Of a stretch of DNA of 64,000 nt, positions 25,588 through 34,714 are shown in pieces. The stretch comes from Scytonema sp. UIC 10036 (GTDB taxonomy: Bacteria; Cyanobacteriota; Cyanobacteriia; Cyanobacteriales; Nostocaceae). The position numbers were made by a program, and so were the translations under genes. Under the pieces are notes generated by a model. It was not told the origin of the DNA. It made no database searches and saw nothing but the letters and a program-made list of their open reading frames with translations. Each line of letters opens with the position of its first letter. Position 1 is the first letter of the stretch. The stretch is taken from positions 1-64,000 of the forward strand of contig NZ_WJFC01000001.1 of assembly GCF_009725235.1 (NCBI RefSeq). Direction: 5' to 3'.

Positions 25588-25737
25588 TTAAATTTTGCCC
25601 AAAACCATCAACACTAATAACGTTAGTGTTGTTATTTGAGATGCTGTTGTCAGAACCAAGCAAAGGATGACAACAAACATCCAAAAAGCGCTGCGAGATT
25701 TAAGAACTCGTAGCAAGACCTTAATTAGGTCAATCAT
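25588..25737 (-). CDS. Small two-helix membrane protein
   Basis: A 49-residue protein: MIDLIKVLLRVLKSRSAFWM followed by two closely packed hydrophobic segments ending VLMVLGKI. The start is set by GGAGG six bases before this ATG; the longer frame upstream lacks such a site. Not assignable to a family; holin-like size and topology are noted but not proof. It lies within the integrative-element relic. Confidence 0.45.
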   Translation of the reverse strand: MIDLIKVLLRVLKSRSAFWMFVVILCLVLTTASQITTLTLLVLMVLGKI

Positions 25738-26388
25738 ATGGAACCTCCAAAGGGTTTTTAGTAACTTGTGAGTATATACGCTCTCATCTAAACTAACAAG
25801 GTGAGAGCGAGCGACTGTTGTTCGTATGCTTAAAATTGAGCGTATAGCTAAGATTCTACCACAGTGATGTTTAAATTGCTTAGTTATTTTTAAACTCACT
25901 ACAACTTAATACTGTCAGCACCAAAACGCATAATTTCCACTGATTTACAGTTATTTGACTCCGTCATGCGGAAGCAGTATAAATACTCATAAAACACTCC
26001 TCTCAGGATGAGCTACAACACCTGTAAAATCATTTGTCCTTGTGCGAGTATGTTTTAGCAAAGAACGTGTCTTCTAGCCATATTAGAGAAGAGATAAGTC
26101 TGTTTTAAGCTAGATCAGCGATGTTTGAGAAGGTATTTTGCTTGAAAAACATCTGGTCAAACTGCCACCTACAGAATAAGCTGGATGAAGAACAGATAGT
26201 TGCAGCACAAGCATTTAAGCAACACCGAATGCTTACTGGAGTTTAGACTAATCAACCCATGAGCGGAAAGCTAGAGGCACGAATCTACGTTGTTTGAGGT
26301 TGCTTCTGGACTAGTTTGCCGATTTATCTTTGGTTTTGGTGCAGAAGCAGTTCTGCCCAAACCCTTCAATAATTCCTGCAATCTCCTC
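25738..26388. other. Non-coding or decayed stretch of the element relic
   Basis: About 650 bases. One plus-strand 41-codon frame at 26121-26246 (MFEKVFCLKNIWSNC, then LDEEQIVAAQAFKQHRMLTG) looks protein-like but has no ribosome-binding site and no recognised family. Otherwise nothing. Confidence 0.35.
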
Positions 26389-27462
26389 TTATGAAGGATG
26401 GCTTTTACCGTAAGCGTAACTTTCACAAGCTTTTTGAGGATTGCTTAATGGACTGAGGCAGAGAAATTGGCTCCAATTTAGTCTAAACTCCAGTTTCTGA
26501 ACTATGTCATCGGTAGTGTGCGACCAATAACCCGATCCGGTATACTGGTAGTAGGCATCCTTGATTACAGTCCAATCACCTTGCCCATCTTCAAACAGCG
26601 ATCGCAGTATCGTATCATCTGGAGTGGTTGTTACAATTTCGGGGTCAACTGCTTGCTTCTCAGGTTCGTTGGTGTTCGTATTGATACCTTTTAAAATAAC
26701 TTGATTAGCTTTCATTTGTCTCTCTCTTAATTCTCTTTGTCTTACTTCTTTTGTTTTCAGTTCAAATTTCTTAACTGCTCTTTTTTCCCAAGTTTCGATC
26801 TTTTCCGCTTGGTCGAATATGTCGCAGAATTTACCCATGCCATTTTGCTGGATGAAGTCATCAATCCCTTTGCCCTGAGATTCATGCCAAAATCCAGAAA
26901 TGTTGTATATCCTTTTACAGCCGTAGTCTCTCATAGCTTCTATAAGAACTAGCTGTGCCTGATTAACACCTTTCTTTCGTGCTGTATCAGCATCAAAACC
27001 GATGACAAATCCAAAGTCAGCATCAATGAGCTTTTTCAATAGTGGTACGAGAACTCGTTCCTTGGTTCCTCCTTCGGAACCAAGCAGACCTTGTTCGACA
27101 CCTAATAGTGCTAAACATGGGATGCCGATCATCCAACTATGTATAGCTTTGAACATCCCTTCAGTAACTAGGATGAAAGGGTGTCCGTCTATTTTTCTAC
27201 ACAATTCTTTTAGGGAATCTAAATCTTCTAAGAGGTTATGAATATATGGGTTGTTGGGAAAGACCGCATCGTATTCGTTTTGACCTTTAGCTGATGAATA
27301 TTTCCTCTCTCTTCCATCATCAAAAACTGGTGGCTTGTCAAACCGGAATTGACCTATCCCATTCGCTCCTTGCAGCCAAACACCACCACAAAAAACTTTA
27401 TAATTTAAAAGCTCTGTTGCTTCTTCTGATGTTATGCTGCGGCAGTTTGCGATCGCCCCTAG
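26389..27462 (-). pseudogene. DUF3854-type primase-like protein, truncated at both ends
   Basis: The readable frame enters at the HIP1 octamer 27449-27456 (AIANCRSITSEEATELL) without a start codon. It continues through VWLQGANGIGQFRFDKP, EYDAVFPNNP, GHPFILVTEGMFKAIHSWM, ALLGVEQGL and FGFVIGFDADTARKKGVNQA to GKGIDDFIQQNG. These are the DUF3854 (TOPRIM-like, primase-associated) blocks of cyanobacterial plasmid and integrative-element replication proteins. The C-terminal helicase or primase part is missing; the last about 35 codons look unrelated. Its 5' end overlaps the integrase remnant in another frame. Confidence 0.75.
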
Positions 27463-28246
27463 CTAAACTGGAACCAATCCAAATGCTGCTAAAATCCTCA
27501 TGAACATCTGACCATCTCAATCCAGATGCTTCACTTACCCTGACACCCGTTAACATACGAAACGTAACGTAACTCAGATAATGATTGTAGTATTCGTGGG
27601 ATTCAAAAGCAGCTAATATCTTTGACAACTCTTGTTTAGAAAAAGGTTTAGGCTGCTGTCTTGGGGGTATTTTAATTCGATTGGGTAGGTCTGCCCAAGG
27701 ATTGGTTGTCAGTAGGTTTTCTTTAATTGCCCAATTCCAACAAGCACGTAACAGAACAACCCGTTCTTTGAGGGTAATAGGCTCAAGTTTCGGCTTCAAC
27801 CACTCAATAAAAGCTTCCGCATCTTTAGGAGCGATCGCACTGGCTAATGTATTTTGGAAGTACGTCTTTAAATAAGTTGTCAAAGAATAATATTTCTCCA
27901 GGCTGCGACGGTATAGATACCTGGATTTGTGGTCTGTAAATTGGTCGAAGAGACTGACTACAGACAAAGATGGTTTTACATCTATTTCTTGTTTAACTTT
28001 CTTTTCTTTTTTACTTTGATCGGAAGACTTATACTTAGCTAACGTCGGGTCAAAATTATCACAAGCTATATCTAGTTCGATCCGAGAGGCTAACTTAAGT
28101 GCAGCCTTACCGCTAATTTCATTATTGGGGAGTCCAGGGTAGAGACAGTACCTCTCTCTTTCATGAGTCCACCGTAAACGAATACGGTTTTTAAACACCT
28201 CTACACAGACAGAACCCTTTTGACACTTCTCTTTTAACACTTCCAT
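27398..28246 (-). pseudogene. Tyrosine recombinase (integrase), C-terminally truncated
   Basis: A 282-residue frame. An N-terminal arm-binding-type domain (about 1-60), a linker rich in Lys, a SAM-like core-binding domain (about 95-195, ALEYHxx-type helices around LKTYFQNTLASAIAPKDAEA) and the start of the catalytic domain with the first Arg in TGVRVSEASGLRWSDV. After SIWIGSSLARGDRK the frame crosses a HIP1 octamer into DUF3854 sequence and stops; the catalytic His-x-x-Arg, His and Tyr are absent. It starts 70 bases from the tRNA-Pro 3' end, as expected for an element integrated there. Confidence 0.82.
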
Positions 28247-28316
28247 CTTTGTACCTAAGGTATACCTTCTGTATCTTAGGTAAAGAACAAAAGTGATAAG
28301 TAATTAGCTTCTCCAA

Positions 28317-28390
28317 TCGGAGCGGCGGGATTCGAACCCACGACCTCCACTACCCCAAAGTGGCGCGCTACCAAGCTGCGCTACGCCCCG
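28317..28390 (-). tRNA. tRNA-Pro (anticodon GGG)
   Basis: A 74-base cloverleaf on the minus strand: acceptor CGGGGCG / CGCTCCG with discriminator A; D-arm GCGCAGCTTGGTAGCGC; anticodon stem CCACT / AGTGG with loop TTGGGGT, anticodon GGG; T-arm GTGGGTTCGAATCCCGC. CCA is not encoded. It adjoins the truncated integrase and is the likely attachment site of the old element. I found no second copy of its 3' end in the window. Confidence 0.93.
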
Positions 28391-28442
28391 TAGTCAACCT
28401 CTCAATAATAGCAATCAAGATTGAGAAAATCAAGAGGTCAGT

Positions 28443-28486
28443 CTAAAAAATCTTGAGCGTCCCAGTTACTTGCAGTAAACTCCAGT
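28443..28486 (-). pseudogene. Remnant of a DUF1818 gene 3' end
   Basis: About 42 bases align with the 3' end of the intact DUF1818 gene (30542-30585), coding WSLLQVTGTLKIF versus VPGLLQATGMLQVF plus stop. No more of the gene is present upstream of it. Confidence 0.5.
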
Positions 28487-28657
28487 TGACTTACTCCTCT
28501 GATTTAAATAATACAAAATTACTCTAGCACGATCACCAGATATGCGAAGATTTTTCAGTGTTGCTTGCGGTAAAGGCAAGGTAGATGACCCTATAAAGTA
28601 CTTTGCTGGAAAAGAAAATCAAGACTTGGGTGTAGTTAAAAGTGCTACATCACCCTG

Positions 28658-29899
28658 TTACAGGTATTGATTTAGCTGGTTGTAGCTTAAGGTTAGATTG
28701 CCATTATCAAATACAAATTGTTCAAAATTAGTGGCGATCGCGGTTATCCCATCTCGCTCAAACGTCACCCTATTGTTATTAGCACCCAAACGGATATTAA
28801 AGTCATCTATCTTGTAGCCCAGGCTGAGTGTATCGAAACCTGTACCACCATCTATTTTCGCGTCACCAAAACCTTGAACAAAGTCTTGTCCATCACCCAT
28901 ATTGATGTTGACGCCACCACCAAAACTGGAGGCTTCTAGTCTATCGGCTCCAGTACCCATATTAACAATGCCGCCAAAGATGCCGTAAGATTCGCCGCCG
29001 CTAGCCTTGGCAATGATAATATCTTGTCCATCTCCAGTACGAATCATACCTTTGGAGTTGTCAATGGCGATCGCTATGTCCTTAGCCTCGGCAAAAGCAT
29101 CGGCAACAGACCGAGCCAAAGCTTGTTGTTCTCGAGGGGCACTGCTTAAAGTAGAAACAGCAGCATGTGACAAGGTTGCAGCACGAGAAGTAGCTGTAGC
29201 AGAGATCGTATCTGCACCCGTACCTGTAGTAATTGTGCCATCTTTATTATTAATACCTCTGGCTGTGATGGTTGCGCTAGCTAAACTTTGAGCAATTGCT
29301 CCAGCGAAAGCTGTTAGATGAGGAGAAACAGGAGCTTTGGCAACAGCCTCGACGATAGCTGAGGCATCTGCTGTAGCTATAGCAACTGCTGCAACAGAAC
29401 CGTTGGTATCACCATAAATACCATCACTACCCATACCGTTGTTAATTTTACCACCGGAGTTGTCAATACCATCGGCAGTAACCTTAACGTTAATGGAGGC
29501 AAAAGCCTGACTAATAACACTAGTGTCAGCAGTCTTAGCAATAGCTATGGCTTGAGATACTGTTTCTGCTGTAGCCCAGATGTTAGCTGTTGCAGTACCT
29601 TTTACTATATCGGCTCCTATTCCTGTATTGATAACCCCTTTGTTGTTAATACCGTTTGCCGCAACATTAGCCCTCGCACTAAATGCGTTAGAGGCAATAA
29701 CAGAGTTAAAGTCTTGCGCTCCTACACCCACAAGGACTCCAAAACCAAAGTCACCATTTATAGAATCAGTACCAATGATTTTATCAGCACCTCTACCTGT
29801 ATTTACAATGGATGATTTGGGGTTGAAGATCGGCGTCCCCGGATCGATGACATTCGATCTCTGATTAAAGTTGACTGTACCTAAGTTCAAGCGTGCCAT
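28658..29899 (-). CDS. RTX-like repeat protein
   Basis: A 413-residue acidic protein starting MARLNLGTVNFNQRSNVIDP; an upstream TTG would add 23 residues but lacks support. The body is built of about 60-residue units. Each unit combines a glycine-aspartate turn block (GINNKGVINTGIGADIVKG, GIDNSGGKINNGMGSDGIYG, GINNKDGTITTGTGADTISA) with an Ala-rich stretch. Toward the C terminus come closer GxGxD repeats (GDGQDIIIA, GTGADRLEA, GDGQDFVQG, GGTGFDTLSLG) and a typical terminal block (NNRVTFERDGITAIATNFEQ). These resemble hemolysin-type calcium-binding nonapeptides. Export by a type I system from the C terminus is inferred. No transporter is adjacent. Confidence 0.72.
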   Translation of the reverse strand: MARLNLGTVNFNQRSNVIDPGTPIFNPKSSIVNTGRGADKIIGTDSINGDFGFGVLVGVGAQDFNSVIASNAFSARANVAANGINNKGVINTGIGADIVKGTATANIWATAETVSQAIAIAKTADTSVISQAFASINVKVTADGIDNSGGKINNGMGSDGIYGDTNGSVAAVAIATADASAIVEAVAKAPVSPHLTAFAGAIAQSLASATITARGINNKDGTITTGTGADTISATATSRAATLSHAAVSTLSSAPREQQALARSVADAFAEAKDIAIAIDNSKGMIRTGDGQDIIIAKASGGESYGIFGGIVNMGTGADRLEASSFGGGVNINMGDGQDFVQGFGDAKIDGGTGFDTLSLGYKIDDFNIRLGANNNRVTFERDGITAIATNFEQFVFDNGNLTLSYNQLNQYL

Positions 29900-30542
29900 A
29901 AATAGTCCATCAATACAACAGTTATTTTTGTCCAAAACCTTGATTCTTTCGCAGACCACCCTCCTCAATTAAGTTAAGTAGTCAAACAAAATTAATCACA
30001 CAAAATTCAACTGAAACTTTCGTTCAGTCTGGAACCTAATGTGTAAATATTTCTGTTAGATTACTTAGCTTTTTATCATTTCGGCTCCAAAAATTTCTCT
30101 ACACAGGGTAATCGCACTACCTGATTAAATACATTCGGCTTTTAACCCTATGGCAGAGATCGTTTGAACTGGCTTTTGTATTAAAGCCTACAATGTTGCA
30201 TAGCTACACCCCGCTACCTGACTTTTTCTCTCAGTAAAAATTACATCCCATCTGTCTGTTACATTACCAGGTAGATACAAACTCCCATTGGCTAGACGGC
30301 TGGGATTTTATTTTAGGGCTTATATCTTAGTACAGCCCAATATAAGTGAGGTACGGAATTAGCTGTTTGGATGAACTTTGTCCGGAGTCATCAAAATTTT
30401 GATTTTTGACCCCTTTTTACAGTGACGCGTCCTTACAATGATAATAGACTTAATTTTGTCTAAAGTTGCAGTTTTACAAGAAGTTCATAATAGTTTTTAT
30501 ATTCTTTTTCGTAGATATACTATCCCGATTCTGTTGGTGAGT
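29900..30542. other. Intergenic region
   Basis: About 640 bases between two minus-strand genes. A+T-rich, with no gene that I can support. The 30438-30728 plus-strand frame mostly overlaps the DUF1818 gene in antisense and is a shadow. Confidence 0.4.
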
Positions 30543-30908
30543 CTAAAAAACCTGGAGCATTCCAGTTGCTTGCAACAAACCTGGAACTGCGGAAGCATAC
30601 CATTTGCCTTCTACACCGCGTCCCGTGTTGAGAATAAGACGCAGACTGTAGGCATGAGGATAACCTTCCACTTCCATCCACATGAGATCGCTTTCGGCTT
30701 CACAAGCAATCTTTTCCTCATCCATTAATTCAGTCGCAATTTGCTGCATACTGTCTGCTAGCTGAGCGAGTAACCGACAAAAATCATTCAACTCGGCTTC
30801 AGTTAATTCAATCGCCCAGTCATCTGTACCTACTAAACCTTTAAATTCGGGTGCGGTTGGATTCCAGCCAATACGCCAACCCAGTCCACTTTTCAGAACG
30901 CGTTGCAT
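30543..30908 (-). CDS. DUF1818 family protein
   Basis: A 121-residue soluble protein of a cyanobacteria-restricted family with no assigned function. Recognisable blocks: RVLKSGLGWRIGWNPTAPEF, LVGTDDWAIELTEAEL, WMEVEGYPHAYSLRLILN and the terminal VPGLLQATGMLQVF. Length matches the family. The gene has a decayed 3'-end copy at 28443-28486. A heptamer repeat array lies directly upstream. Confidence 0.85.
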   Translation of the reverse strand: MQRVLKSGLGWRIGWNPTAPEFKGLVGTDDWAIELTEAELNDFCRLLAQLADSMQQIATELMDEEKIACEAESDLMWMEVEGYPHAYSLRLILNTGRGVEGKWYASAVPGLLQATGMLQVF

Positions 30909-31030
30909 ATTTGCTAATGGCTAATGGCTAATGGCTAATGGCTAATGGCTAATGGCTAATGGCTAATGCTATGGCTAATGGCTAATGGCTAATGCTAATG
31001 GCTAATGGCTAATGGCTAATGGTGTTTGAA
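30909..31030. repeat. TAATGGC heptamer tandem array
   Basis: About fifteen units of GCTAATG in tandem with a few shortened units, immediately upstream of the DUF1818 start codon. Confidence 0.85.
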
Positions 31031-31062
31031 CAATTAGCTATGAGCTATTAGCTATTAGCACA

Positions 31063-31626
31063 CTATTTCAGTAGTTGAGCATCACCAGGTTGGGGCGATC
31101 GCGAACGGGTTGGTGCTGATTCTCTCGGTTGTGATGAATTCTCTGGGGTAGCAGTTGGTGTACTTTGGGTGTTGGGGGTGAAAACATTTACCAAAGCTTG
31201 TATCAAAGCTTCCCGTTGACGGCGGTTAAGACGTGCGATCGCAGCCTTATCACCATCTAGGGGATTTTGCCGCAAAGTATCATTCCCCGGATACACCCCT
31301 TCATACATCACCTCATTAGCTCCCAGGTAGTCTGCCAAAGTCAGCTTCCAATCCAAGCGAAAATTTGGCGCACGTGTTTTCACATAAACGTGATACGCTA
31401 TCAAGCGGCTAACCAGGGTATTATTTTCTGCTTTTTTTCCAGTCTCTTTACTGGTGTATTGGTTCTCCCGTGGAAAGTCAGGCAATTGTTGGTAAACTAA
31501 CCGCCAAGCATCACCAGCGCTAACTCTTTGAGCAGACACTGGTTGCAAACCCACGCTTAAACTCAGAAGAATAGCACTCATGAGTGCTATTACCCCAAAC
31601 CTTTGACAAATCCCAACTGACATCAT
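31063..31626 (-). CDS. Exported protein of unknown function
   Basis: A 187-residue protein with a signal peptide (about 1-32, ending PVSAQ). The mature part is helical and charged (AGDAWRLVYQQLPDFPREN, then LVSRLIAYHVYVKTRAPNFR and TLADYLGANEVMYEGVYPG), followed by RRQREALIQALVNVF and a Ser/Pro/Thr-rich tail. I recognise it as a conserved cyanobacterial hypothetical but cannot name a domain. It starts 1 base after the rpoZ stop on the same strand, so it is probably co-transcribed with rpoZ. Confidence 0.65.
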   Translation of the reverse strand: MMSVGICQRFGVIALMSAILLSLSVGLQPVSAQRVSAGDAWRLVYQQLPDFPRENQYTSKETGKKAENNTLVSRLIAYHVYVKTRAPNFRLDWKLTLADYLGANEVMYEGVYPGNDTLRQNPLDGDKAAIARLNRRQREALIQALVNVFTPNTQSTPTATPENSSQPRESAPTRSRSPQPGDAQLLK

Positions 31627-31627
31627 G

Positions 31628-31864
31628 TTAAACTTCGCCGATAATTTCTGGTTGAGTCAGTTCATCAGACATCTCAATAATTGCCCGAAGTACGGGTTTC
31701 ATCATGGCATCATCCGCGCTGTCAAAGTCCTCATACCGCCGACGCTTAGCGCGATTTGCCACTTGAACTGTAATGCGGTAGCGATTTGAAGCAGCACTGA
31801 TGAGCTCCTCAGCACGGTACATAATCTGAGATTGAGTTGTCTCAAATTTGGAACGCTTTAGCAT
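31628..31864 (-). CDS. rpoZ: RNA polymerase omega subunit
   Basis: A 78-residue omega subunit, which helps assemble and stabilise RNA polymerase. The cyanobacterial form starts [20 protein letters not shown], then [20 protein letters not shown] and [20 protein letters not shown], and ends near [11 protein letters not shown]. The longer open frame reaches 32011, but the family start and the lack of conservation in the extension favour the ATG at 31864. The next gene begins at once and probably shares its mRNA. Confidence 0.95.
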   Translation of the reverse strand: MLKRSKFETTQSQIMYRAEELISAASNRYRITVQVANRAKRRRYEDFDSADDAMMKPVLRAIIEMSDELTQPEIIGEV

Positions 31865-32041
31865 AATTACTGTTTTTTTGGAAGTCATGTATTTAAGTCT
31901 AGCAGTCGCAATTGAAGTTATTAGCGAAACAATGATAGCTAATTTTTTCGCAACTTCCCCCCTTGATAGAGGTTGAGACATTTTTACCGCTATATAAATA
32001 ATTTGTAACATTACGCTAACAAATTTAAGTTAACGCGTCTT

Positions 32042-32464
32042 ATGGCTAACCTTGTTGAAACTGCTATCAAAGCCGGAAATTTCACTACATTGGTAAAAGC
32101 TGTTGAAGCAGCTGGACTGGTTGACACTCTTTCTAGTCCCGGACCTTTTACAGTGTTTGCGCCCACGGATGAGGCATTTGCCAAGTTACCACAAGGAACT
32201 TTAGATGAGCTGCTTCAAGATACACACAAGCTCAAGCGGATTTTAGCTTATCATGTTGCCTCAGGTGATGTAAGGTCTGACGACTTGATTCAAATTGACC
32301 ATGCAGAAACATTGGAAGGGTCAATTGTGGGAATCAATACTACTGACGGTAAAGTCACAGTGAATGACGCCAATGTTGTTAAAACTGATATTCTTACTGA
32401 TAATGGAGTGATTCACGTTGTTGATACAGTGTTAATTCCTGCATTGGTTGCAACTGAATCATAA
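32042..32464 (+). CDS. Fasciclin (FAS1) domain protein
   Basis: A 140-residue single FAS1-domain protein without signal peptide. Canonical blocks are present: [40 protein letters not shown] (H1 motif), a [10 protein letters not shown] turn and the H2 motif [20 protein letters not shown] with [12 protein letters not shown]1 domains mediate adhesion or polysaccharide contact. Its cytoplasmic-looking start is common in cyanobacteria. It is divergent to rpoZ. Confidence 0.93.
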   Translation: MANLVETAIKAGNFTTLVKAVEAAGLVDTLSSPGPFTVFAPTDEAFAKLPQGTLDELLQDTHKLKRILAYHVASGDVRSDDLIQIDHAETLEGSIVGINTTDGKVTVNDANVVKTDILTDNGVIHVVDTVLIPALVATES

Positions 32465-32474
32465 GTAAAGTTAC

Positions 32475-32533
32475 CTCACGCAAAGACGCCAAGACGCCAA
32501 GATTTTTTCTGCGCCTTTGCGCCTTCGCGTGAG
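32475..32533. terminator. Bidirectional hairpin between converging genes
   Basis: CTCACGC at 32475-32481 pairs with GCGTGAG at 32527-32533; the inner arms (GCAAAGACGCC and GCGCCTTTGC words) also pair and enclose a T-run. It lies between the stop codons of the fasciclin and amylase genes. Confidence 0.55.
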
Positions 32534-32534
32534 A

Positions 32535-33995
32535 CTAATTACCGAGAATACAGCCGGAACGTGCTGGAAGATTCAAGACGAGTTGCTTGGTTTCGCCTTC
32601 GACATTCCACTCAAACTCACCAGTACCATAAAGAAGCTTGTTCGGTTGACTGCTTAAACTGCTGGTATCTACATCGCCTTTTGTTGGCGCAGTCCCTGCA
32701 TTAACCGCAACAATCAATTCTTCAGTTCCTAAAATCCGCGCAAAAATGTAAAGTTCTCCTTGAGCATAAAGAACTCTGTATTCACCAGTACGCAAGCTGG
32801 GATAGGAGTGACGTAGTGCTATGAGTTCGCGATGCGTCTGAAGAATTTCTCTGTCCCAATTTGCTTCTAAAGGAAAGCCACGGCGCGAGTCTGGATCTAT
32901 AGCCCCAGGTAACCCAACTTCATCACCGTAGTAAATACTGGGCGCACCGGGAAAGGTGAGTAAGAGTAAAGTTGCTAATTCAACGCTTGGTTTATCTCCT
33001 CCTGCAATCGTGAGCAATCTTGCTGTATCATGACTGGCTAATAAATTCAATTGAGTGAGTGCAATTTCCCAAGGATAAAGCTGTAGGAGGTGCTGCATTT
33101 TTTCACCATACTCTTTGGCAAACAAGGGTGGATGGGGATCGTAAGAACGCCCTTGCACTTGTTCTAAGACGACGCGATCGCCTGCTGTAAATGCAATTGT
33201 TGGTCCTGCAAACAAGTAATTCATCACCCCATCAAATTGGGTACCATCTAACCATTCACTCGCATCATGCCAGACTTCACCGACAATATAGGCATCGGGA
33301 TTGATTGCCTTAACGCGATCGCGGAATTCTTGCCAAAAGCCAGGGGTTTTTACCTCAAATGGCACATCTAAGCGCCAGCCATCCATACCAAATTTTATCC
33401 AGTATTCGGCAATTTCCATAATATATTCCCGCACTTCCGGGTTATCATGGTTGAATACTGGCAATGCCCGATTATCTGCCCAACCTTCATAGTTAGCAGG
33501 ATATTCGCCATTGTAGGGAGAAACAGGCCAATCATGGATTTTGAACCAATCAACCCAAGGGGAATGAGGACCATTTTCCAAAACATCGTGGAAAAAGAAA
33601 AATCCACGGCTGGAGTGATTGAACACCCCATCCAATACAACTTTAATATTGCGCTGATGGGCGGCGTCTAACAATTCCTTAAAAGCTGGGTTACCCCCCA
33701 ACATGGGGTCTACCTGATAATAATCGTGAGTGTGGTAGCGGTGATTGCTTGCAGATTGAAAGATAGGGGTGAAGTAAATGGCATTAATTCCCAGATCCTG
33801 TAAGTAATCTAACTGTTCCATAATGCCCCATAGATCTCCCCCCTTGTAACCTTGGAGTGTTGGCATAGCTTCCCAATCTTCCCAACGAGCACTCCGTAAC
33901 AGTCGTTTGCGGGGTTGTTTGCTTTTTGCAAAGCGATCTGGAAAGATTTGGTAGAAAACAGCGTGTTTAACCCAATCTGGTGTTTGAATCTGCAT
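32535..33995 (-). CDS. GH13 alpha-amylase / neopullulanase-like glycosidase
   Basis: A 486-residue cytosolic glycoside hydrolase family 13 enzyme acting on alpha-glucans. The ATG giving MQIQTPDWVKHAVFYQIFPD is preferred over one 19 codons upstream. TIM-barrel motifs: DLGINAIYFTPIF, VVLDGVFNHSS (region II-like), DGWRLDVPFEV (nucleophile Asp, about residue 210), YIVGEVWHDA (acid/base Glu, about 238) and LLASHDTARLL (stabilising Asp, about 320). A C-terminal beta domain follows (about 390-486). There is no signal peptide and no starch-binding domain. The likely role is glycogen or maltodextrin turnover. Confidence 0.9.
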   Translation of the reverse strand: MQIQTPDWVKHAVFYQIFPDRFAKSKQPRKRLLRSARWEDWEAMPTLQGYKGGDLWGIMEQLDYLQDLGINAIYFTPIFQSASNHRYHTHDYYQVDPMLGGNPAFKELLDAAHQRNIKVVLDGVFNHSSRGFFFFHDVLENGPHSPWVDWFKIHDWPVSPYNGEYPANYEGWADNRALPVFNHDNPEVREYIMEIAEYWIKFGMDGWRLDVPFEVKTPGFWQEFRDRVKAINPDAYIVGEVWHDASEWLDGTQFDGVMNYLFAGPTIAFTAGDRVVLEQVQGRSYDPHPPLFAKEYGEKMQHLLQLYPWEIALTQLNLLASHDTARLLTIAGGDKPSVELATLLLLTFPGAPSIYYGDEVGLPGAIDPDSRRGFPLEANWDREILQTHRELIALRHSYPSLRTGEYRVLYAQGELYIFARILGTEELIVAVNAGTAPTKGDVDTSSLSSQPNKLLYGTGEFEWNVEGETKQLVLNLPARSGCILGN

Positions 33996-34714
33996 AGTTA
34001 CTCTGTATCCCTTCAACGCAATCGTTACAGATCCCCGGTACTTGTGACTCACACTTTTGGTAGAAAGTGTTCGGGGCTAATGGCTAATTGCTAACTGCTA
34101 ATTGCTAACTGTTAATTGTTGTTTTTCATACCCCATTCCGCACCCTAACTGTCGCACATGAATAAGATGAAGGAAAAATAGTACATAAAAACTAAAAAAA
34201 GAGTAGGTAATAATCAAACAATTGAGAATTAATGGCAATAGACTGACTGGAGAATTTAGAGGCACATTCCCGTGCAAAGAGCGAAGAGGAAATGCATCTC
34301 TCAAATATCAGCAACAATTACCAAGGATGAAAATAAAATTAATCAAGATTCTCTCAGTGCTGGAAGATTTATCATTGCTATAAATGTTCTAGAGCCAAAT
34401 CAGCTTGGCAATAGCGCTATGATTTACCATTATAAAGCACAGCAGTCATGCAGTGCGGCTTTTCTCAAAGACCCATCGTTTTTTGCAAATAGTTTTCTGA
34501 GAAAAACAGTATAATTTTATTCTTTTTTTAGAGAGTTTCTTCAGTAATTACCGTTTGTGACAGTTGGGGAGCGGAATGAGGGCTATAAACGAAGTGCAAA
34601 AATATTGACGAATAGAGTGCTTAGCCAGCAAAGATTTCAGCCAAGCGCGTAAGTTTCTGTACTCTTGCTCATCTGACCCCGATCTTAACGGCTGAAGCCG
34701 TATCGGCAGTAGTA
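33996..34714. other. Intergenic region
   Basis: About 720 bases upstream of the amylase and beyond the end of the large surface protein gene. 34079-34115 has GCTAATTGCTAACT tandem units. An 80-codon frame at 34272-34514 has low protein-like quality and is not called. No other structure seen. Confidence 0.4.

Noticed and set aside
26389..27204. DUF3854 gene starting at the TTG of MCRKIDGHP
   Set aside because: The same frame continues upstream with conserved family sequence to 27462, so this start is internal.
28300..28400. attL/attR pair around the element relic
   Set aside because: No second copy of the tRNA-Pro 3' end was found in the window.
30909..31030. Iteron-type origin from heptamer array
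   Set aside because: The same heptamer occurs in several intergenic regions and is a known type of dispersed tandem repeat in these cyanobacteria; no initiator gene is near.
34272..34514. 80-codon plus-strand frame
   Set aside because: No start signal or protein-like pattern; probably chance.
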